Below are positions 27,101-36,850 of a stretch of DNA of 64,000 nt, one piece after another; position 1 is the first letter of the stretch; every line of letters begins with the position of its first letter. The translations under genes were made by a program, and so were the position numbers. Below the pieces are notes generated by a model. The model was given only the letters and a program-made list of their open reading frames with translations, did no database searches and was not told the origin of the DNA. This stretch comes from Zea mays. Lineage: Eukaryota > Streptophyta > Magnoliopsida > Poales > Poaceae. The stretch is from contig NC_050098.1 in assembly GCF_902167145.1 (NCBI RefSeq), forward strand, positions 14,776,501 through 14,840,500. The letters run 5' to 3'.

Positions 27101-30100
27101 TTAGATGCAAAAGCAGCACGTGTTCGAGAGCTATTGACTGTAAAAGTTCCAGTATGTACCTTCTAAATTTATTCAGTTCCTTTTGTAATGTGATTAAACA
27201 TAAATGTGTATATTTTCCTTGGATCTCATCAAGTTATTGGCTGCAGGTCCGGCTTATCCTCTCACCTTTACTGAATCTGTACTCTCTTACTGCAAATTGT
27301 GGAGATGCAAGTCTTACGTTGGCATTCAGCATGCTTGCTAGTCTAGTTGGTACAATGGACCGGCTGGCTGTAGGAACTTACCATTCAAAAATATATGAAC
27401 ATTGTTTAGCAGCTCTTGATCTCCGTCGTCAACACCCTGACTCTTTGAAGAATATAAATATGGTGGAACAAAGTATTATTCATGCCATAATCTCTCTTAC
27501 CATGAAACTTACGGAGGGCACTTTTAGGCCACTTTTTCTTCGTACTTTGGAATGGGCTGAGGCTGAAGTTGATGAATCCTCATCAAAGAAAAGTTTGGAC
27601 CGTGCAATTGTTTTCTACAAATTGGTTAACAAACTTGCTGAAAAACACAGGTACCTTCATAACTGCATTAAATACTATGTCCTAAGTTATGTTCAGACAA
27701 GGTTCTAAATGGCTGGCGCTAGGCGGTGCTAGACTTAATCTTGGTTAGTTAGTGTTTTGTTTATTAAGTACGGGTGTGTTAGTGAAGTGCCACTCTGAGT
27801 TGTGCCACAGATGTGGTCTAGTGTCGTTATTTCACTTGTGTTTGTGTAGTGGCCAGAAACGTGCTAGTTCACGTTGCAGCTGTTAGTGTCCCTTGCATGT
27901 AAGTGACTGCATGCAAGTTGGTAGGGCTGGATAACGAGCCAGATAATCAGCTCGGCTCGGCTCGTTTAGCTTGCGAGCCACAAAAAATAATATGCATATA
28001 TATATATATACAATAATATAATAAATTGCTAGTTAATCTAAACTAGTTTAACACTAGAAAAGAGTAATAATACTCACAATTTCACATATTACATCAATTA
28101 AACACTAAATTAACACAACATGAACTAGTTTAGCACCAAGGATCAGCTTGCAGACCTGCTTTTTTCTGGAATACGCAGGAGAGCTGCGCATCTTTGTATT
28201 AATAGAAGAAAAGAAAAAAAAGGGGGGGAGAAACCCCATTACAACACACACACCACTAGAGACTAACTACGGATCACCGACTAAAACATGGAAGAAACAC
28301 GACCCACACCGCTGTTTTAAGCCAGCAACTCATCGACTTGGAGGAAGGACAAGGCCTTGGCACCAGTCATGGACTAGAGCACCGCCTCTTCCCTAGCCAT
28401 CCTAATGGCCATGACCAAGCTGGGATTACAACCATCAAAAACACACCTATTCCTATGCTTCCAAATGGTCCAAGCACCTAGAATCACTAAAGAATTGAAA
28501 CCTTCTCTCACAAGATCCGATGCCCGGGAGCTGCTAGACTTCCACCACGACTCAAAGGATTCCTCATGAGTTGGATACAGATCCCGCAGCCCCACTGAAT
28601 TAAGAAAATCAAACCAGAACTGCTTAGCAAAAACACACTTGACCAGCAAATGATTTATGGTTTCAGCCTCTTGGTCGCACAAGGGGCACTGCTCTGGTCG
28701 GTCTAGCCCTCTTTTTCTGAGCCTGTCAGCAGTCCAGCACCTATTATGTTCCACAAGCAGGGCCGTTCCTGACATTTAAGGGGCCCGGGACAAGATTATA
28801 AACAGAGGCCCTAACACCATAAAATCGTTTTTTACTATTATATGTATATATATATCAACTAATTATACTTAATGTATCACAGAAAGACTTGAGCAGTAAA
28901 AAATAGAAGTAAGATTATTACCTCAAATATATTGAAGAGATCAACTTACAAATGTCTTCTAACATTTCTAGATGAAAAATCATCAATGATGGCTTCAATA
29001 TTGACATCATCTAATAATTTCTTCTCAATACATAAAGTTGCTAACCCGTTTAACCTTTCTTGAGACATTGTAGACCTTAAATAATTCTTCAATAACTTAA
29101 GCTTTGAGAAGCTCCTTTCAGCTGATGCCACAGTTATTGGTATAGTAAATAATATCCGATAAGCAACAAATATATTAGGATAGCAATCCATTCTCCTAAC
29201 AAACTCAAAAATTTCCATAGCAGACATTGATCTATCTGGCAGTGTCATTTGCAATATTCTTAACTCTGATGTCAGATTATTTTCCTCAAAATCAAATGAA
29301 TCATCGACAGAGAAAGTTTTTGCCAACATGGTACAATAATCCTTGAGTTTAATGTGATCCAATGATTTCAACGATGCTGAGTTAAGAAGAGGCCCAAATA
29401 TACCATTGAATACTTGGAGGTCTTCAAATCTATTTTTTAATGAACTGCTTGCCATATCAAGCATAACTAAAAAGTAATTTACTTCAAAATCTTTCTCACC
29501 TTGTAGATTTGCCTCATTGCTGCAATCATTTTCATCATAATGCTTTTTCCTTAGAGCACGCCGCTTTACTGGAAATGATGCCTCTACACCCATTACAGAA
29601 GCAATATCCTTGGCAATCACCATACTAGAAGCAAACCCTTCATTTCTATACTTGTCAAAGTAACTCATTATACCATCTATTTGCTCTAAGGTAGAGTGAA
29701 GACACATTGATGATGATTGCAACTTCTTGCTCACAACATTTACAGCATATAAAATATCATGCCATATAACCATACCAAGAATGAATTCAAAGGTACCAAT
29801 CAAGTCATACAAACTCTTTGCATCACTCTTTGCCATGGGCTCAGTATCAGAAGCATGATGTAACTCAAACAAAGCCGCCCTTATATGAGGAGCTTGATAT
29901 CTAATTGCTGCCACACTTTTGATACGACTTTCCCAACGAGTGTTGCACAATGATTTCACAGTTAAACTTGGCACATGATCAAGTAAAACTTTCCATCTTT
30001 TTGTAGAACCTGAAAACAATGTATATATTCTTTGCACAATTCCAAAGAATGAAACAACTTTACTACAAGATTTTGCCATATCACAAAGAGTAAGATTAAG

Positions 30101-33100
30101 ACTGTGACAAGCACATGGCATATAAAAAGCTCTTGGATTCTTATCAAGCAATCGTTTCTGTACTCCTTGATGCTTTCCTTTCATATTAGAACCATTGTCA
30201 TAACCTTGACCCCTTATGTCATCAATATCAAGACCAAAGGACTCCAATGAATCAATCAAAACATTGAAAAGCCCCAAACCAGATGTGTCATCCACCTTTA
30301 AAAAACCCAGAAAGTACTCCTCAACCTCAATTTTGTTGCTAGATATGTTGACACATCGAACTATCAAAGACATTTGTTCTTCATGACTAACATCCGGAGT
30401 ACAATCGAGAATGATAGAGAAGTATTTTGCCTCTTTAATAATCTTTATGATAGTGTTAGTAATATCAGAAGCCAAAAGAGATATCAACTCATTCTGAATT
30501 TTATTACTAAGATTATGGTAATGAATATCCTTTCTTTCAATTCGTCTAAGGTGATCTTGCATTACCAAATCAAATTCTGCAACCATTTCAACACAAGCCA
30601 AGAAATTTCCATTTTGTTCATTGTAAAGATGATTATTGGACCCTCGAAACGCTAAATTGCGTTTACCCAGAAATTTCACGATGGCAACTATTCTGAATAA
30701 AACTTGTCTCATGCGTTCTTTCTCCTTTGTAATTTGTCGTTGCAAATCTTTATCGATTGTTTCTTGTTTTCTTAGTCTATCCCTCAATTCATTCCAATTG
30801 TTCATACCAGTAATATGCTCAGCACTATTTTCATGTTCTTTCAATCTCTCACTAATATGTTTCCAATCTCTATATCCATCATGTGCTAATGAACTTGTGC
30901 AGCTATCAGAATTGAAAAGCTTACAACAGAAGCAAAACACTCTATCAACATGCTTTGAGTAAACTAACCATTTTCTGTCATGTTGTTCACCATTGCTTAA
31001 TTTTCTAAAATAATGGGAATATGAAAAATGCCTAGAGTTGCCATCCATTGGAAAGACAAGATTCTTTTCTCTTATCGGTCCCTTCTCGACTAATGTATCT
31101 CTTGCTTTGTTATCAAGATTATTCCAATTTCTTGGATCATATATGTCTATAGTCACTACTGGCGGTTCATCAACACTAGCAGATTCTGTAGCAGTTGGAT
31201 GAGATATATTATCATGGTCACTTACATTATGGTCTGTAGGTTCTTGGTATTCTGAATTCCCACCAATTTGTTCGTCCACCGGCTCCACAAGCACTATTGC
31301 CAATTCATTTGTGTTTCTCGGATCTCCCATATCCCTCTTAAGAAATTTATCCATGGCTCCTTTCTGTGACAAGACAAAATCCTCCGTGTGCTTCCTTCTT
31401 TTTCTTTTTTGGCTACCTGATGCATATTTTCTAGGAGGCATGATGTCAACAACAATCTGCAAGAAATTAATAAAAAATTAATAAAACAATCTGCACACAA
31501 TCAAAAAAATAATCTATAAAATGAAAAGCACCAGAACCTGTCAATCACGCAGAAGGCAGTGTCTGCGTCGCGTCTTGGGCTGAGCTCCTGCTCCCAGCGC
31601 TAGCAGGCAGCAGCGCGCGGCGTGGGCAGCGCTAGCAGGCAGCAGCACTAGCAGGCAGCAGCGCGCGGCGTGAAAGGCACCAGGCAGCAGCGCTAGCAGG
31701 CAGCAGGCGGCGGCGTGAAAGGCACCAGGCGGGCGCGCGCAGCGTGCAGCAGAAAACTAGAAAAGCAGGCAGCAGGCGGCGGCAACAAAGCCTAAAGAAT
31801 TAAAACCTGCCGTACTGTCTACCCTAATTCCTATAAGACTAATCCTTATATCCTAATTCCTATAAGACTAATCCTTATATCCTATTAGACTTTATATAGG
31901 GTGGGGCCCCTGGGAGATGGGGGCCCAGGTCGGCTGCCCCTGGCGCCCTGCCTCAGGCACGGCCCTGTCCACAAGCCAAATAAAGAACTTGCACTTCCCA
32001 GGAGCCCAAGATTTCCACACCCGCTCTGCTGGTTCGAACTGAACTGAACCAAGGAACAGAGCATTATAAGCAGAACTAGAAGAATAATCACCTGAAGCGC
32101 TGAATTTCCATAAATGATGATCCCTTATTCCAGGCTGGAGCACAACAGCATCAAGTACTTCACAAAGTTCCAGGAATTCAGCGATAACTCTGACTGAGAT
32201 TGCCCCTTGCACATCGGAGAGCCAATGGAAATTAGGGAGAGCATCTTTGACCAACCGACCATTGGCAAGACGCAAAGGCACCAACTCAAACAAAGCAGGA
32301 GCTATGTCCTTAATACATCTCCCCTCCAACCATCTGTCCTTCCAGAAAAGGGTATTAGCTCCATCACCAAGCTTAGTAATAATGGCTGCAACAATCAGAT
32401 TTTTAACCACCTTACAAACATGAATGGGGAAGTCTGCCCAAGGCCTACTGGGGTCTGTTTTCTGCAGCCACGGCCAGCGAGCTCTCAAAGCCCAACAGAG
32501 GTTCTTTAACTCACTAATCCCCAGACCACCCAACTCCTTGGGACGGGTAACCTTAGGCCAAGCCAAGAGGCAGTGACCACCACGGAACTCTTTCCTACCC
32601 CTCCAGAGGAAACCCTTCCTCAGCTTATCGATTGCTTTGATGGCCCAAACAGGAAGGTCAAGTGCCAGAGCTGCATAAATCATCTTAGACGTCATGACAA
32701 ACTGCACATGAATACCAAGCCCCTTGGGAAGATCAAGTTTCTTTAGCTTTGCTCCATGTCCGGGATGACCCAACTTTCCCACAAGACGACGCCCAAGACT
32801 TAGGGGGAGAATGATGGAATAAGTCTTGAGCATCTATAGGACAGCAGTCACTTTTTGACTGTCCTCTGTAGTCCCTTCATCTAGAGGACAACAACCCCTT
32901 TTGACTGTTCTCTGAAGTCCCTTTAGCATCTAGAGGACAACAGTCCCTTTTGACTGTCCTCTGTAGTCTCTTTAGCATCTAAAGGACAACAATCGCTTTT
33001 GACTGTCCTCTGTAATCTCTTTAGCATCTAGAGGACAATCCTGTTGTGTAGTGTGTGTGAGAAGGTGTGGTAGTGTAGCCTCTAGGGCTATAAATATGTG

Positions 33101-36100
33101 TCTCCAATCCTTAGATGGGTATGACATTGTGTAGTGTTTGAGGAAATAAACAGAAAAATTGCCCCAACTCATAGTGTCATCCTCTTGATGAGAGTTAGAG
33201 TCCCTCTACTTACAACCGCCACCTCCGGTGACACCCGCTCCTGGCTCTGCCTGTCATCTCCGACGTTGCCACGTCTGCCCTCTCTGCTGTGCATTGACCT
33301 TTGGCATCTGACATCCATGCCTTTCTGCCCCCTGCCGTTCGACATCCTCCCTCGCGGCTGCTGCTATTTCCACCTCTTCCCTCGCCCTCAGTATCCATAC
33401 CTTCAGGGATCTGCACATATGGACACCAGGAATGGCCTGTCCGACTGGTGCAGCCGACAGGTGCCAGATAGGTCCCGCCTACCCCCTAGGCTCCGCGGTA
33501 CCCGTCGCTTAGTTATTTTTTTTCTTGAACGCGCAAGAGACATGCACATCTTTTCATTAAGAAGGAAGGAAAAAAGGATCTAAAATGGATCAGTACAAGA
33601 AGACCCCCATTACGGTGGTCGAAAACAAAGAAACAAAAATACATCCATAAATAAAAGGAACCAGAAACTACTTTGATCTAAAGACCTGGGATTGGGGCTG
33701 TTAGGAGATCTAAGTTTGTAGCCCCTCCTAACATCCACAGATCCCTCTCCTCCTCTGTCCTCTTGATGGCTGCATTAAGACAGGGAGAAAGACCGTCAAA
33801 AACACAAGCGTTTCGATGGTTCCACAATATCCAGAGGCCGAGACTGATAAACGAGTTTAGCCCTTTTCTGGCAATTCCATGCAATTAACACTACATCTTT
33901 TCCACCAGAGCATGATATTCTCTTCATAGACATGAGGAGTGAAATTCTGGAGGTTAACCTTGTTCAGCAGCTTGAACCAGTAATTTCTTGCAAACACACA
34001 GCTCACGAGGAGTGGTCAATAGTTTCCATTTCCTGGTCACAAAGAGGGCATTGATCAGGGTGATGAAGCCCCCTCCTCTGAAGTCTGTCAGCTGTCCAAC
34101 ACCTCTGCAGCGCCACAAGCCATAGGAAAAATTTGCATTTGGGGGGGGGACCAGGAGTGCCAAACCCTGTCACAATGCTCAAAATATGTTGACCCAATGA
34201 ATAAACTCTCGTAGGCTACTTTGGCAGAATATTTGCCGTTATGAGCAAGCCTAAAAATATGTTTGTCCTCTCTATGCAGATTTATGTTTACTGAGAATAG
34301 CATCCCAAAGATCAAGATAATCAGCAAGGACTTCCACAATGAGAGCTCCTTGGATGTCATTTAGCCAACTTCTATTTGCTAGAGCTGTATGGACAGTTCT
34401 ACTGTTTTGAATTCGTCTTGGCACAACTAGCAACAATCTGGGAGCAATGTCCATCACATTTCGTCCATGAATCCATCTATCTTCCCAAAAAAGTGTCGAG
34501 CATCCATTGCCAATTTCCGTGTGGATGGCAGCATGAAAGAAGGATTTCACCTTTGAAGGAAAATGCATAGGGAGTCCTGCCCAAGGTTTATCAGGTTCCA
34601 CTTTAGCCAGCCACAACCATCTCATTCTCAGAGCCCAACCAAGCTCTTTAAGGCTGAAAATGCCCAAACCTCCCAGCTCAACTGGCTTGCACACTCTACC
34701 CCAAGCTACCAGACAGTGTCCCCCTCTGACTTCTTTTCGTCCACCGTCGCCTAGTTATAAGCACTCCTAGGTGGCCGCAGAATGCCACCTTTTCGAGCAG
34801 TGTTCAGAGCATACTCAAGAGCTTGATTTCACCTTTGACTCAGTGTCGACGCAATTTGTCTGTTGTGTTACACTCATTGTTCTTAGGTTGTCTCCAACAG
34901 ATCATGTATATGGTGGGTTAAAATTTGTCTGAATTTTGAAATAGGAGATATTATAGGATATATGATGGGTAAGCTGCTGGAGACAGCCTTAACAACTCCA
35001 ACTAAAGCATGTTTTTGTCAACACTACCATCTGCCATGTATTTCCCGTCTCTTGATTATTTAATTTGTCTGTGAAGGTCCTTGTTCACACCTTACTTCAA
35101 ATATCTACTCGAGGGATCTATACAATATCTCTCTGAAGACGATGCTTTGGGTGGTTCGAAGCATAAGAAGAAGAAGACCAAACTTGTAGATGTTCAAGTT
35201 GAACAGAAGGATAAATTATTGGGGTTAAAATTGTGGAATTTAAGAGCTCTAGTTTTGAAATCCTTACACCAATGTTTCCTCTATGATAATGACCAGAAGA
35301 TCCTTGATTCCTCTAATTTCCAGGTTAGTTGGTTCATAGTGTTTCTTTTTTTTGTTGCTGACATGCTGGCACAGGAAAAAGTGCACGGCAGTGACCTTTC
35401 ATGTTCTGTTGTAATTTCGTACATCCTGACGTGTTCTGTTGTTATTCTTTGTTCCTATGATATTGATATCATATCAGCTGCCTTCAACCCATGCAGGTTT
35501 CCCCAATGATGTCTTTGTATTTTAATACATTTTTGGTGTTTGCAGGTTCTTTTGAAACCTATTGTCTCCCAGTTCGTTGTGGAACCACCAAAATCTGTTG
35601 AATCAGTTCTTGACGCTCCATCAATTGAAGAAGTAGATGAAACTATAATTCTGTGCTTGGGCCAAATGGCAGTAACTGCACGGACAGATGTTCTTTGGAA
35701 GCCTCTTAACCATGAGGTGAGAATCTCTTAGGGCCCGTTTGTTTCGTTGGAATTGAATTCCATTATAATAATTATAATTTAACAAAACTAATTAAGTTCA
35801 TGTATTTAAATATGTAATATATTTGTATATTATCCTAAATCATATGAGAGAGATTGTTATATACTATATTTATGTTATAGAGAAGCAAGTAGAAGAGTGT
35901 GCTATAAGTTGTGCATTGGAAAAATAGCATGTAAATCTATAGAATCAATTTCCATCTCTCATCCCATGAATTTGAGATAGGCTTATATGATAACTTTTGA
36001 AAGTGGTGGAATGCCACATTCTAAAAAAATAGCATATTCCATTAGTAAAATTCCAATTCTTCAAAATGAAAGGAAACAAACGGGACCTTAAGGTTTTCAG

Positions 36101-36493
36101 AGTTTTTGCCTAATAACTATCTGCACTAACTAAAGTAATTTCATAGCTCACAGGATTTAGGTTCCCTAATGTAAAGAAATACTAAATACTTGACTATGAA
36201 CAAGAGTATGTACAGGATTTATCGTTCACTCCCTCAGTCTTGCAACTCTCATTAAATTGCAGGTGCTGATGCAGACTAGGAGTGATGAAGTTCGCCCCAA
36301 AATGCTGGGCCTGAAGGTTATCAGGTACATGGTCCAACATCTGAAGGAGGAGTATGTCGTTCTCGTACCAGAGACCATACCGTTCCTAGGCGAATTGCTC
36401 GAGGATGTGGAGCTTCCTGTCAAGACCCTGTCGCAGGAGATCTTGAAAGAGATGGAAACCCTCAGTGGCGAAAGCCTCCAGCAGTACCTATGA
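6146..36493 (+). CDS. UTP10: UTP10/HEATR1-like U3 snoRNP-associated HEAT-repeat protein (39 exons)
   Basis: Large nucleolar HEAT-repeat protein of the SSU processome (t-UTP/UtpA), needed in its family for rDNA transcription and 18S rRNA processing. Exons: 6146-6302, 6736-6949, 7034-7129, 7213-7330, 7418-7591, 7823-7993, 8116-8171, 8269-8358, 8444-8592, 8741-8823, 8906-9034, 9372-9446, 9883-10051, 10774-10913, 10995-11102, 11367-11544, 11873-11970, 12056-12205, 12303-12453, 17382-17530, 17658-17739, 17820-17994, 18084-18159, 18336-18506, 18610-18681, 18755-18859, 19593-19682, 19836-20041, 20113-20314, 20406-20585, 20995-21090, 21179-21246, 25622-25961, 26143-26352, 26471-27151, 27247-27650, 35077-35323, 35546-35716, 36263-36493. 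They sum to 6462 nt (2153 aa), all in phase, from [16 protein letters not shown] to a TGA after QQYL. A U3snoRNP10-type region lies near residues 255-400 ([15 protein letters not shown]) and a BP28CT-type region near 1890-2050 ([23 protein letters not shown]). No stop or frameshift was found. Introns of 4.9, 4.4 and 7.4 kb carry transposons. Confidence 0.93.
9600..9870. repeat. Intron 12 insertion with imperfect direct repeats
   Basis: A block unlike the surrounding AT-rich intron contains near-repeated segments of about 40-45 bp (AATCAGGATCCTATCGTAAG at 9668 and a similar copy from 9714, both followed by GAAACCCCCAAT). It ends near a GGCCGGCCGG patch. It may be a fragment of an LTR or other element; I could not identify terminal repeats or a target duplication. 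Confidence 0.4.
10344..10614. mobile_element. Tourist-type MITE (PIF/Harbinger) in UTP10 intron 13
   Basis: 271-bp element with terminal inverted repeats of about 36 bp: the left end GGGCCTGTTTGAATGCACTA and the reverse complement of the right end match with only two mismatches. It is flanked by TAA on both sides (10341-10343 and 10615-10617), the 3-bp target duplication of Tourist/PIF elements. No coding capacity. Confidence 0.9.
12857..13233. mobile_element. Possible degenerate MITE
   Basis: The left side GGTGATTGGTAATGGTTACC and the right side ending GTAACCAAACACG are loosely inverted, as in decayed GTGTTTGGTT-type MITEs. No clean target duplication was seen. The rest of this part of intron 19 (12454-13649) shows nothing else I recognise. 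Confidence 0.3.
14057..14369. mobile_element. MITE nested in the LINE endonuclease
   Basis: About 313 bp that interrupts the endonuclease frame between NQEG and the continuing [12 protein letters not shown] segment. Ends are inverted: GGCCCTGTTTGTTTCGGCTT on the left, and AACCAAACAGGCCC on the right. A short flank GATG is found at both ends (14053-14056 and 14370-14373). The superfamily is uncertain because the duplication is short. Confidence 0.7.
16580..16635. mobile_element. 56-bp hAT-like micro-element in LINE copy 1
   Basis: Compared with the LINE coding context, 56 bp are inserted. Ends are CATGGTTCTTAAA and the reverse complement of TTTAAAACTGTG. Flanks GGGGTCGA (16572-16579) and GGGGTTGA (16636-16643) form an 8-bp duplication with one mismatch, the hAT size. 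The ends resemble those of the elements at 21568-22245 and 38374-38556. Confidence 0.5.
16906..17381. other. Rest of UTP10 intron 19
   Basis: Unassigned intron sequence between the LINE 3' end and the exon at 17382. I see no coding frame or element ends. Confidence 0.5.
21283..21436. other. Unidentified repeat-like fragment in intron 32
   Basis: Short GC-richer block (CGTCCGGGAAGGGAAAGACC through CCGGGAGCAGACAGGGC) that abuts the LINE 3' end at 21437. Its texture resembles the 3' part of a grass retroelement, but I cannot place it in a family. Confidence 0.3.
21437..25400 (-). mobile_element. RTE-type LINE, nearly full length, decayed (copy 2)
   Basis: Second copy of the same LINE family, antisense to UTP10, in intron 32. 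Read on the minus strand it has a 5' leader (about 25400-25000), an EEP endonuclease (24990-24215; [57 protein letters not shown]), and a reverse transcriptase (23684-22818; [67 protein letters not shown]). The C-terminal region (22625-22266) carries [18 protein letters not shown] and [15 protein letters not shown]. The 3' UTR contains the CCAAACAAGTTGGGGTAGGC-type end near 21470. Frames are broken by stops and shifts. A hAT element is nested near its 3' end. Confidence 0.88.
21568..22245. mobile_element. Non-autonomous hAT element, 678 bp
   Basis: Ends CAAGGTTTTCAAGTCG and, on the opposite strand, CCCTGTTTTCAAGTCG. It is flanked by a perfect 8-bp duplication CTAAAAGG (21560-21567 and 22246-22253), diagnostic for hAT. 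Both subterminal regions are packed with GTCGACT/AGTCGAC-type motifs in both orientations, likely transposase-binding repeats; the middle is AT-rich and noncoding. It is inserted in the 3' part of LINE copy 2. Confidence 0.9.
25401..25497 (-). repeat. tRNA-like head at the 5' end of LINE copy 2
   Basis: On the minus strand this begins GAGCCTCTAGCGTAATGGTT and contains an A-box-like TAGCGTAATGGTTAAGGC (25473-25490) and a B-box GGTTCGATCCC (25430-25440), spaced as in a tRNA. It is followed by GCGAATTTCTGGCTTGG and the LINE leader. It does not fold as an obvious functional tRNA. It could be the native 5' end of this LINE family or a separate tRNA-derived SINE joined to it. Confidence 0.6.
27715..28154. 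other. Repeat remnants at the start of UTP10 intron 36
   Basis: From about 27926 the sequence is rich in GAGCC/GGCTCG motifs (AGGGCTGGATAACGAGCC, CAGCTCGGCTCGGCTCG), followed by an AT-rich tract with a TA run at about 27993-28009. It resembles one end of the hAT-like element at 57555-58358 and is probably a truncated relative. 27715-27925 is unassigned. Confidence 0.45.
28946..31441 (-). CDS. hAT transposase, ZMYM1-like (TTF-type zinc finger, DUF4371, hAT dimerisation)
   Basis: Single open frame of 831 aa. I chose the ATG at 31441 ([10 protein letters not shown]); the frame stays open 7 codons upstream without another ATG. Residues 12-17 (KRKRRK) look like a nuclear localisation signal. A TTF-type zinc finger lies around 125-220 ([14 protein letters not shown]). 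The RNase-H-like transposase core with DUF4371 character follows ([20 protein letters not shown] and [19 protein letters not shown] carry the expected acidic residues; [14 protein letters not shown]). The C-terminal hAT dimerisation domain (about 740-825) is clear: [29 protein letters not shown]. It cuts and pastes the surrounding element. No frameshift or stop was seen, and length is normal for the group. It is antisense to UTP10. Confidence 0.93.
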   Translation of the reverse strand: MPPRKYASGSQKRKRRKHTEDFVLSQKGAMDKFLKRDMGDPRNTNELAIVLVEPVDEQIGGNSEYQEPTDHNVSDHDNISHPTATESASVDEPPVVTIDIYDPRNWNNLDNKARDTLVEKGPIREKNLVFPMDGNSRHFSYSHYFRKLSNGEQHDRKWLVYSKHVDRVFCFCCKLFNSDSCTSSLAHDGYRDWKHISERLKEHENSAEHITGMNNWNELRDRLRKQETIDKDLQRQITKEKERMRQVLFRIVAIVKFLGKRNLAFRGSNNHLYNEQNGNFLACVEMVAEFDLVMQDHLRRIERKDIHYHNLSNKIQNELISLLASDITNTIIKIIKEAKYFSIILDCTPDVSHEEQMSLIVRCVNISSNKIEVEEYFLGFLKVDDTSGLGLFNVLIDSLESFGLDIDDIRGQGYDNGSNMKGKHQGVQKRLLDKNPRAFYMPCACHSLNLTLCDMAKSCSKVVSFFGIVQRIYTLFSGSTKRWKVLLDHVPSLTVKSLCNTRWESRIKSVAAIRYQAPHIRAALFELHHASDTEPMAKSDAKSLYDLIGTFEFILGMVIWHDILYAVNVVSKKLQSSSMCLHSTLEQIDGIMSYFDKYRNEGFASSMVIAKDIASVMGVEASFPVKRRALRKKHYDENDCSNEANLQGEKDFEVNYFLVMLDMASSSLKNRFEDLQVFNGIFGPLLNSASLKSLDHIKLKDYCTMLAKTFSVDDSFDFEENNLTSELRILQMTLPDRSMSAMEIFEFVRRMDCYPNIFVAYRILFTIPITVASAERSFSKLKLLKNYLRSTMSQERLNGLATLCIEKKLLDDVNIEAIIDDFSSRNVRRHL
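31595..31790. repeat. GC-rich short repeats in hAT 5' leader
   Basis: Repeated units of the type AGGCAGCAGCGC, CGCTAGCAGGCAGCAG and GGCGTGAAAGGCACCAGGC fill the region upstream of the transposase ATG. They are absent from the AT-rich remainder of the element. They would be transcribed as structured 5' leader, or removed as an intron. Confidence 0.75.
31825..31882. repeat. Perfect 29-bp tandem duplication in hAT
   Basis: Two adjacent identical 29-bp copies starting TAATTCCTATAAGACTAATC (31825-31853 and 31854-31882), directly downstream on the plus strand of the GC-rich block and just inside the promoter-like end. Confidence 0.85.
31891..31898 (-). promoter_or_regulatory. TATA-like box of the hAT element
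   Basis: TATATAAA on the minus strand, about 70 bp inside the right terminal repeat and about 450 bp upstream of the transposase ATG. The position suits the element's own promoter. Confidence 0.45.
32834..33503 (+). repeat. LTR-like fragment with 49-bp hairpin repeats
   Basis: Four tandem units of 47-49 bp (starting near 32833, 32880, 32929 and 32978, with a partial fifth at 33027) each contain AGGACAACAGTC and its near complement GACTGTCCT around a CCTTTT loop. Downstream are a TATAAATA (33089-33096) and an AATAAAC (33145 region), as in a copia-type LTR on the plus strand. Possible internal sequence follows to 33503 and again at 34759-34880 beyond LINE B. LTR ends could not be fixed. Confidence 0.55.
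33517..34745 (-). mobile_element. L1-type LINE 3' fragment B with target duplication
   Basis: Minus-strand remnants of the same domain order as fragment A: [12 protein letters not shown] start, [35 protein letters not shown], zf-RVT ([20 protein letters not shown]) and [15 protein letters not shown]. It is 5'-truncated, with frameshifts. The T-rich 3' end is at 33517. Flanks GTCGCTTAGTTAT (33504-33516) and GTCGCCTAGTTAT (34746-34758) form a 13-bp duplication with one mismatch, as expected for LINE insertion. Confidence 0.88.
35731..36087. mobile_element. Tourist-type MITE in the last UTP10 intron
   Basis: 357-bp AT-rich element with ends GGGCCCGTTTGTTTC and, on the other strand, GGTCCCGTTTGTTTC. 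It is flanked by TTA on both sides (35728-35730 and 36088-36090), the Tourist/PIF-Harbinger target. Noncoding. Confidence 0.88.
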
Positions 36494-36850
36494 GGCATCA
36501 TCTCCTCGCGGTAGTACCGTTTGGCTGATGAACTGTAGAACATCTACTCATTTCCTGTGGATTACCAGTTCAACAGATCGGCATACTTGTCGGATGTCTG
36601 GAAACTGAAATTACATGCTGTCCAATTCATGGAAGGCAAGTGCAATTAACTTAACCTTCAAGGAGGCAAATGCAGTTTAAGGAAAACTTACACGTTGAAA
36701 GCACCCATATTATGTTTTCGGATGAGTTCCTATGTAGCTACGTTGAAAGAGTACTTTTCTACACAATTGATTGAGGTGTTCTCGATTTGATCTCTTTTTG
36801 AGCTTTTGGTGTCGTTGGGATTTTGCGCTAAATATTGGAAATTAGACCAA
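36494..36850 (+). other. UTP10 3' UTR and 3' flank
   Basis: Follows the TGA at 36491-36493. No coding frame and no transposon ends. The polyadenylation site cannot be fixed by eye. Confidence 0.55.

Larger units (their letters stand above)
28758..31967 (-). mobile_element. hAT transposon, apparently intact, 3210 bp
   Basis: Terminal inverted repeats CAGGGCCGTTCC (left) and CAGGGCCGTGCC (right, reverse complement) match at 11 of 12 bases. A perfect 8-bp target duplication TCCACAAG flanks it (28750-28757 and 31968-31975). Removing the element restores the reading frame of the L1 LINE around it. It carries one uninterrupted transposase gene on the minus strand and a TATA-like box near its right end. 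All visible requirements of an autonomous element are present. Confidence 0.92.
28155..32833 (-). mobile_element. L1-type LINE 3' fragment A, split by a hAT element
   Basis: Two parts, 28155-28757 and 31968-32833, join across the hAT insertion. The minus-strand protein contains the region after the RT (GKVLVQF-like, [67 protein letters not shown]) and then a zf-RVT domain across the junction ([48 protein letters not shown]). It is 5'-truncated near 32833, and the 3' end is near the T run at 28160. No clean target duplication was found. Confidence 0.85.

Noticed and set aside
28155..32833. Target-site duplication for L1 fragment A
   Set aside because: Sequences left of 28155 and right of 32833 show no shared 7-20-bp word; the 5' side abuts LTR repeats and may be rearranged.
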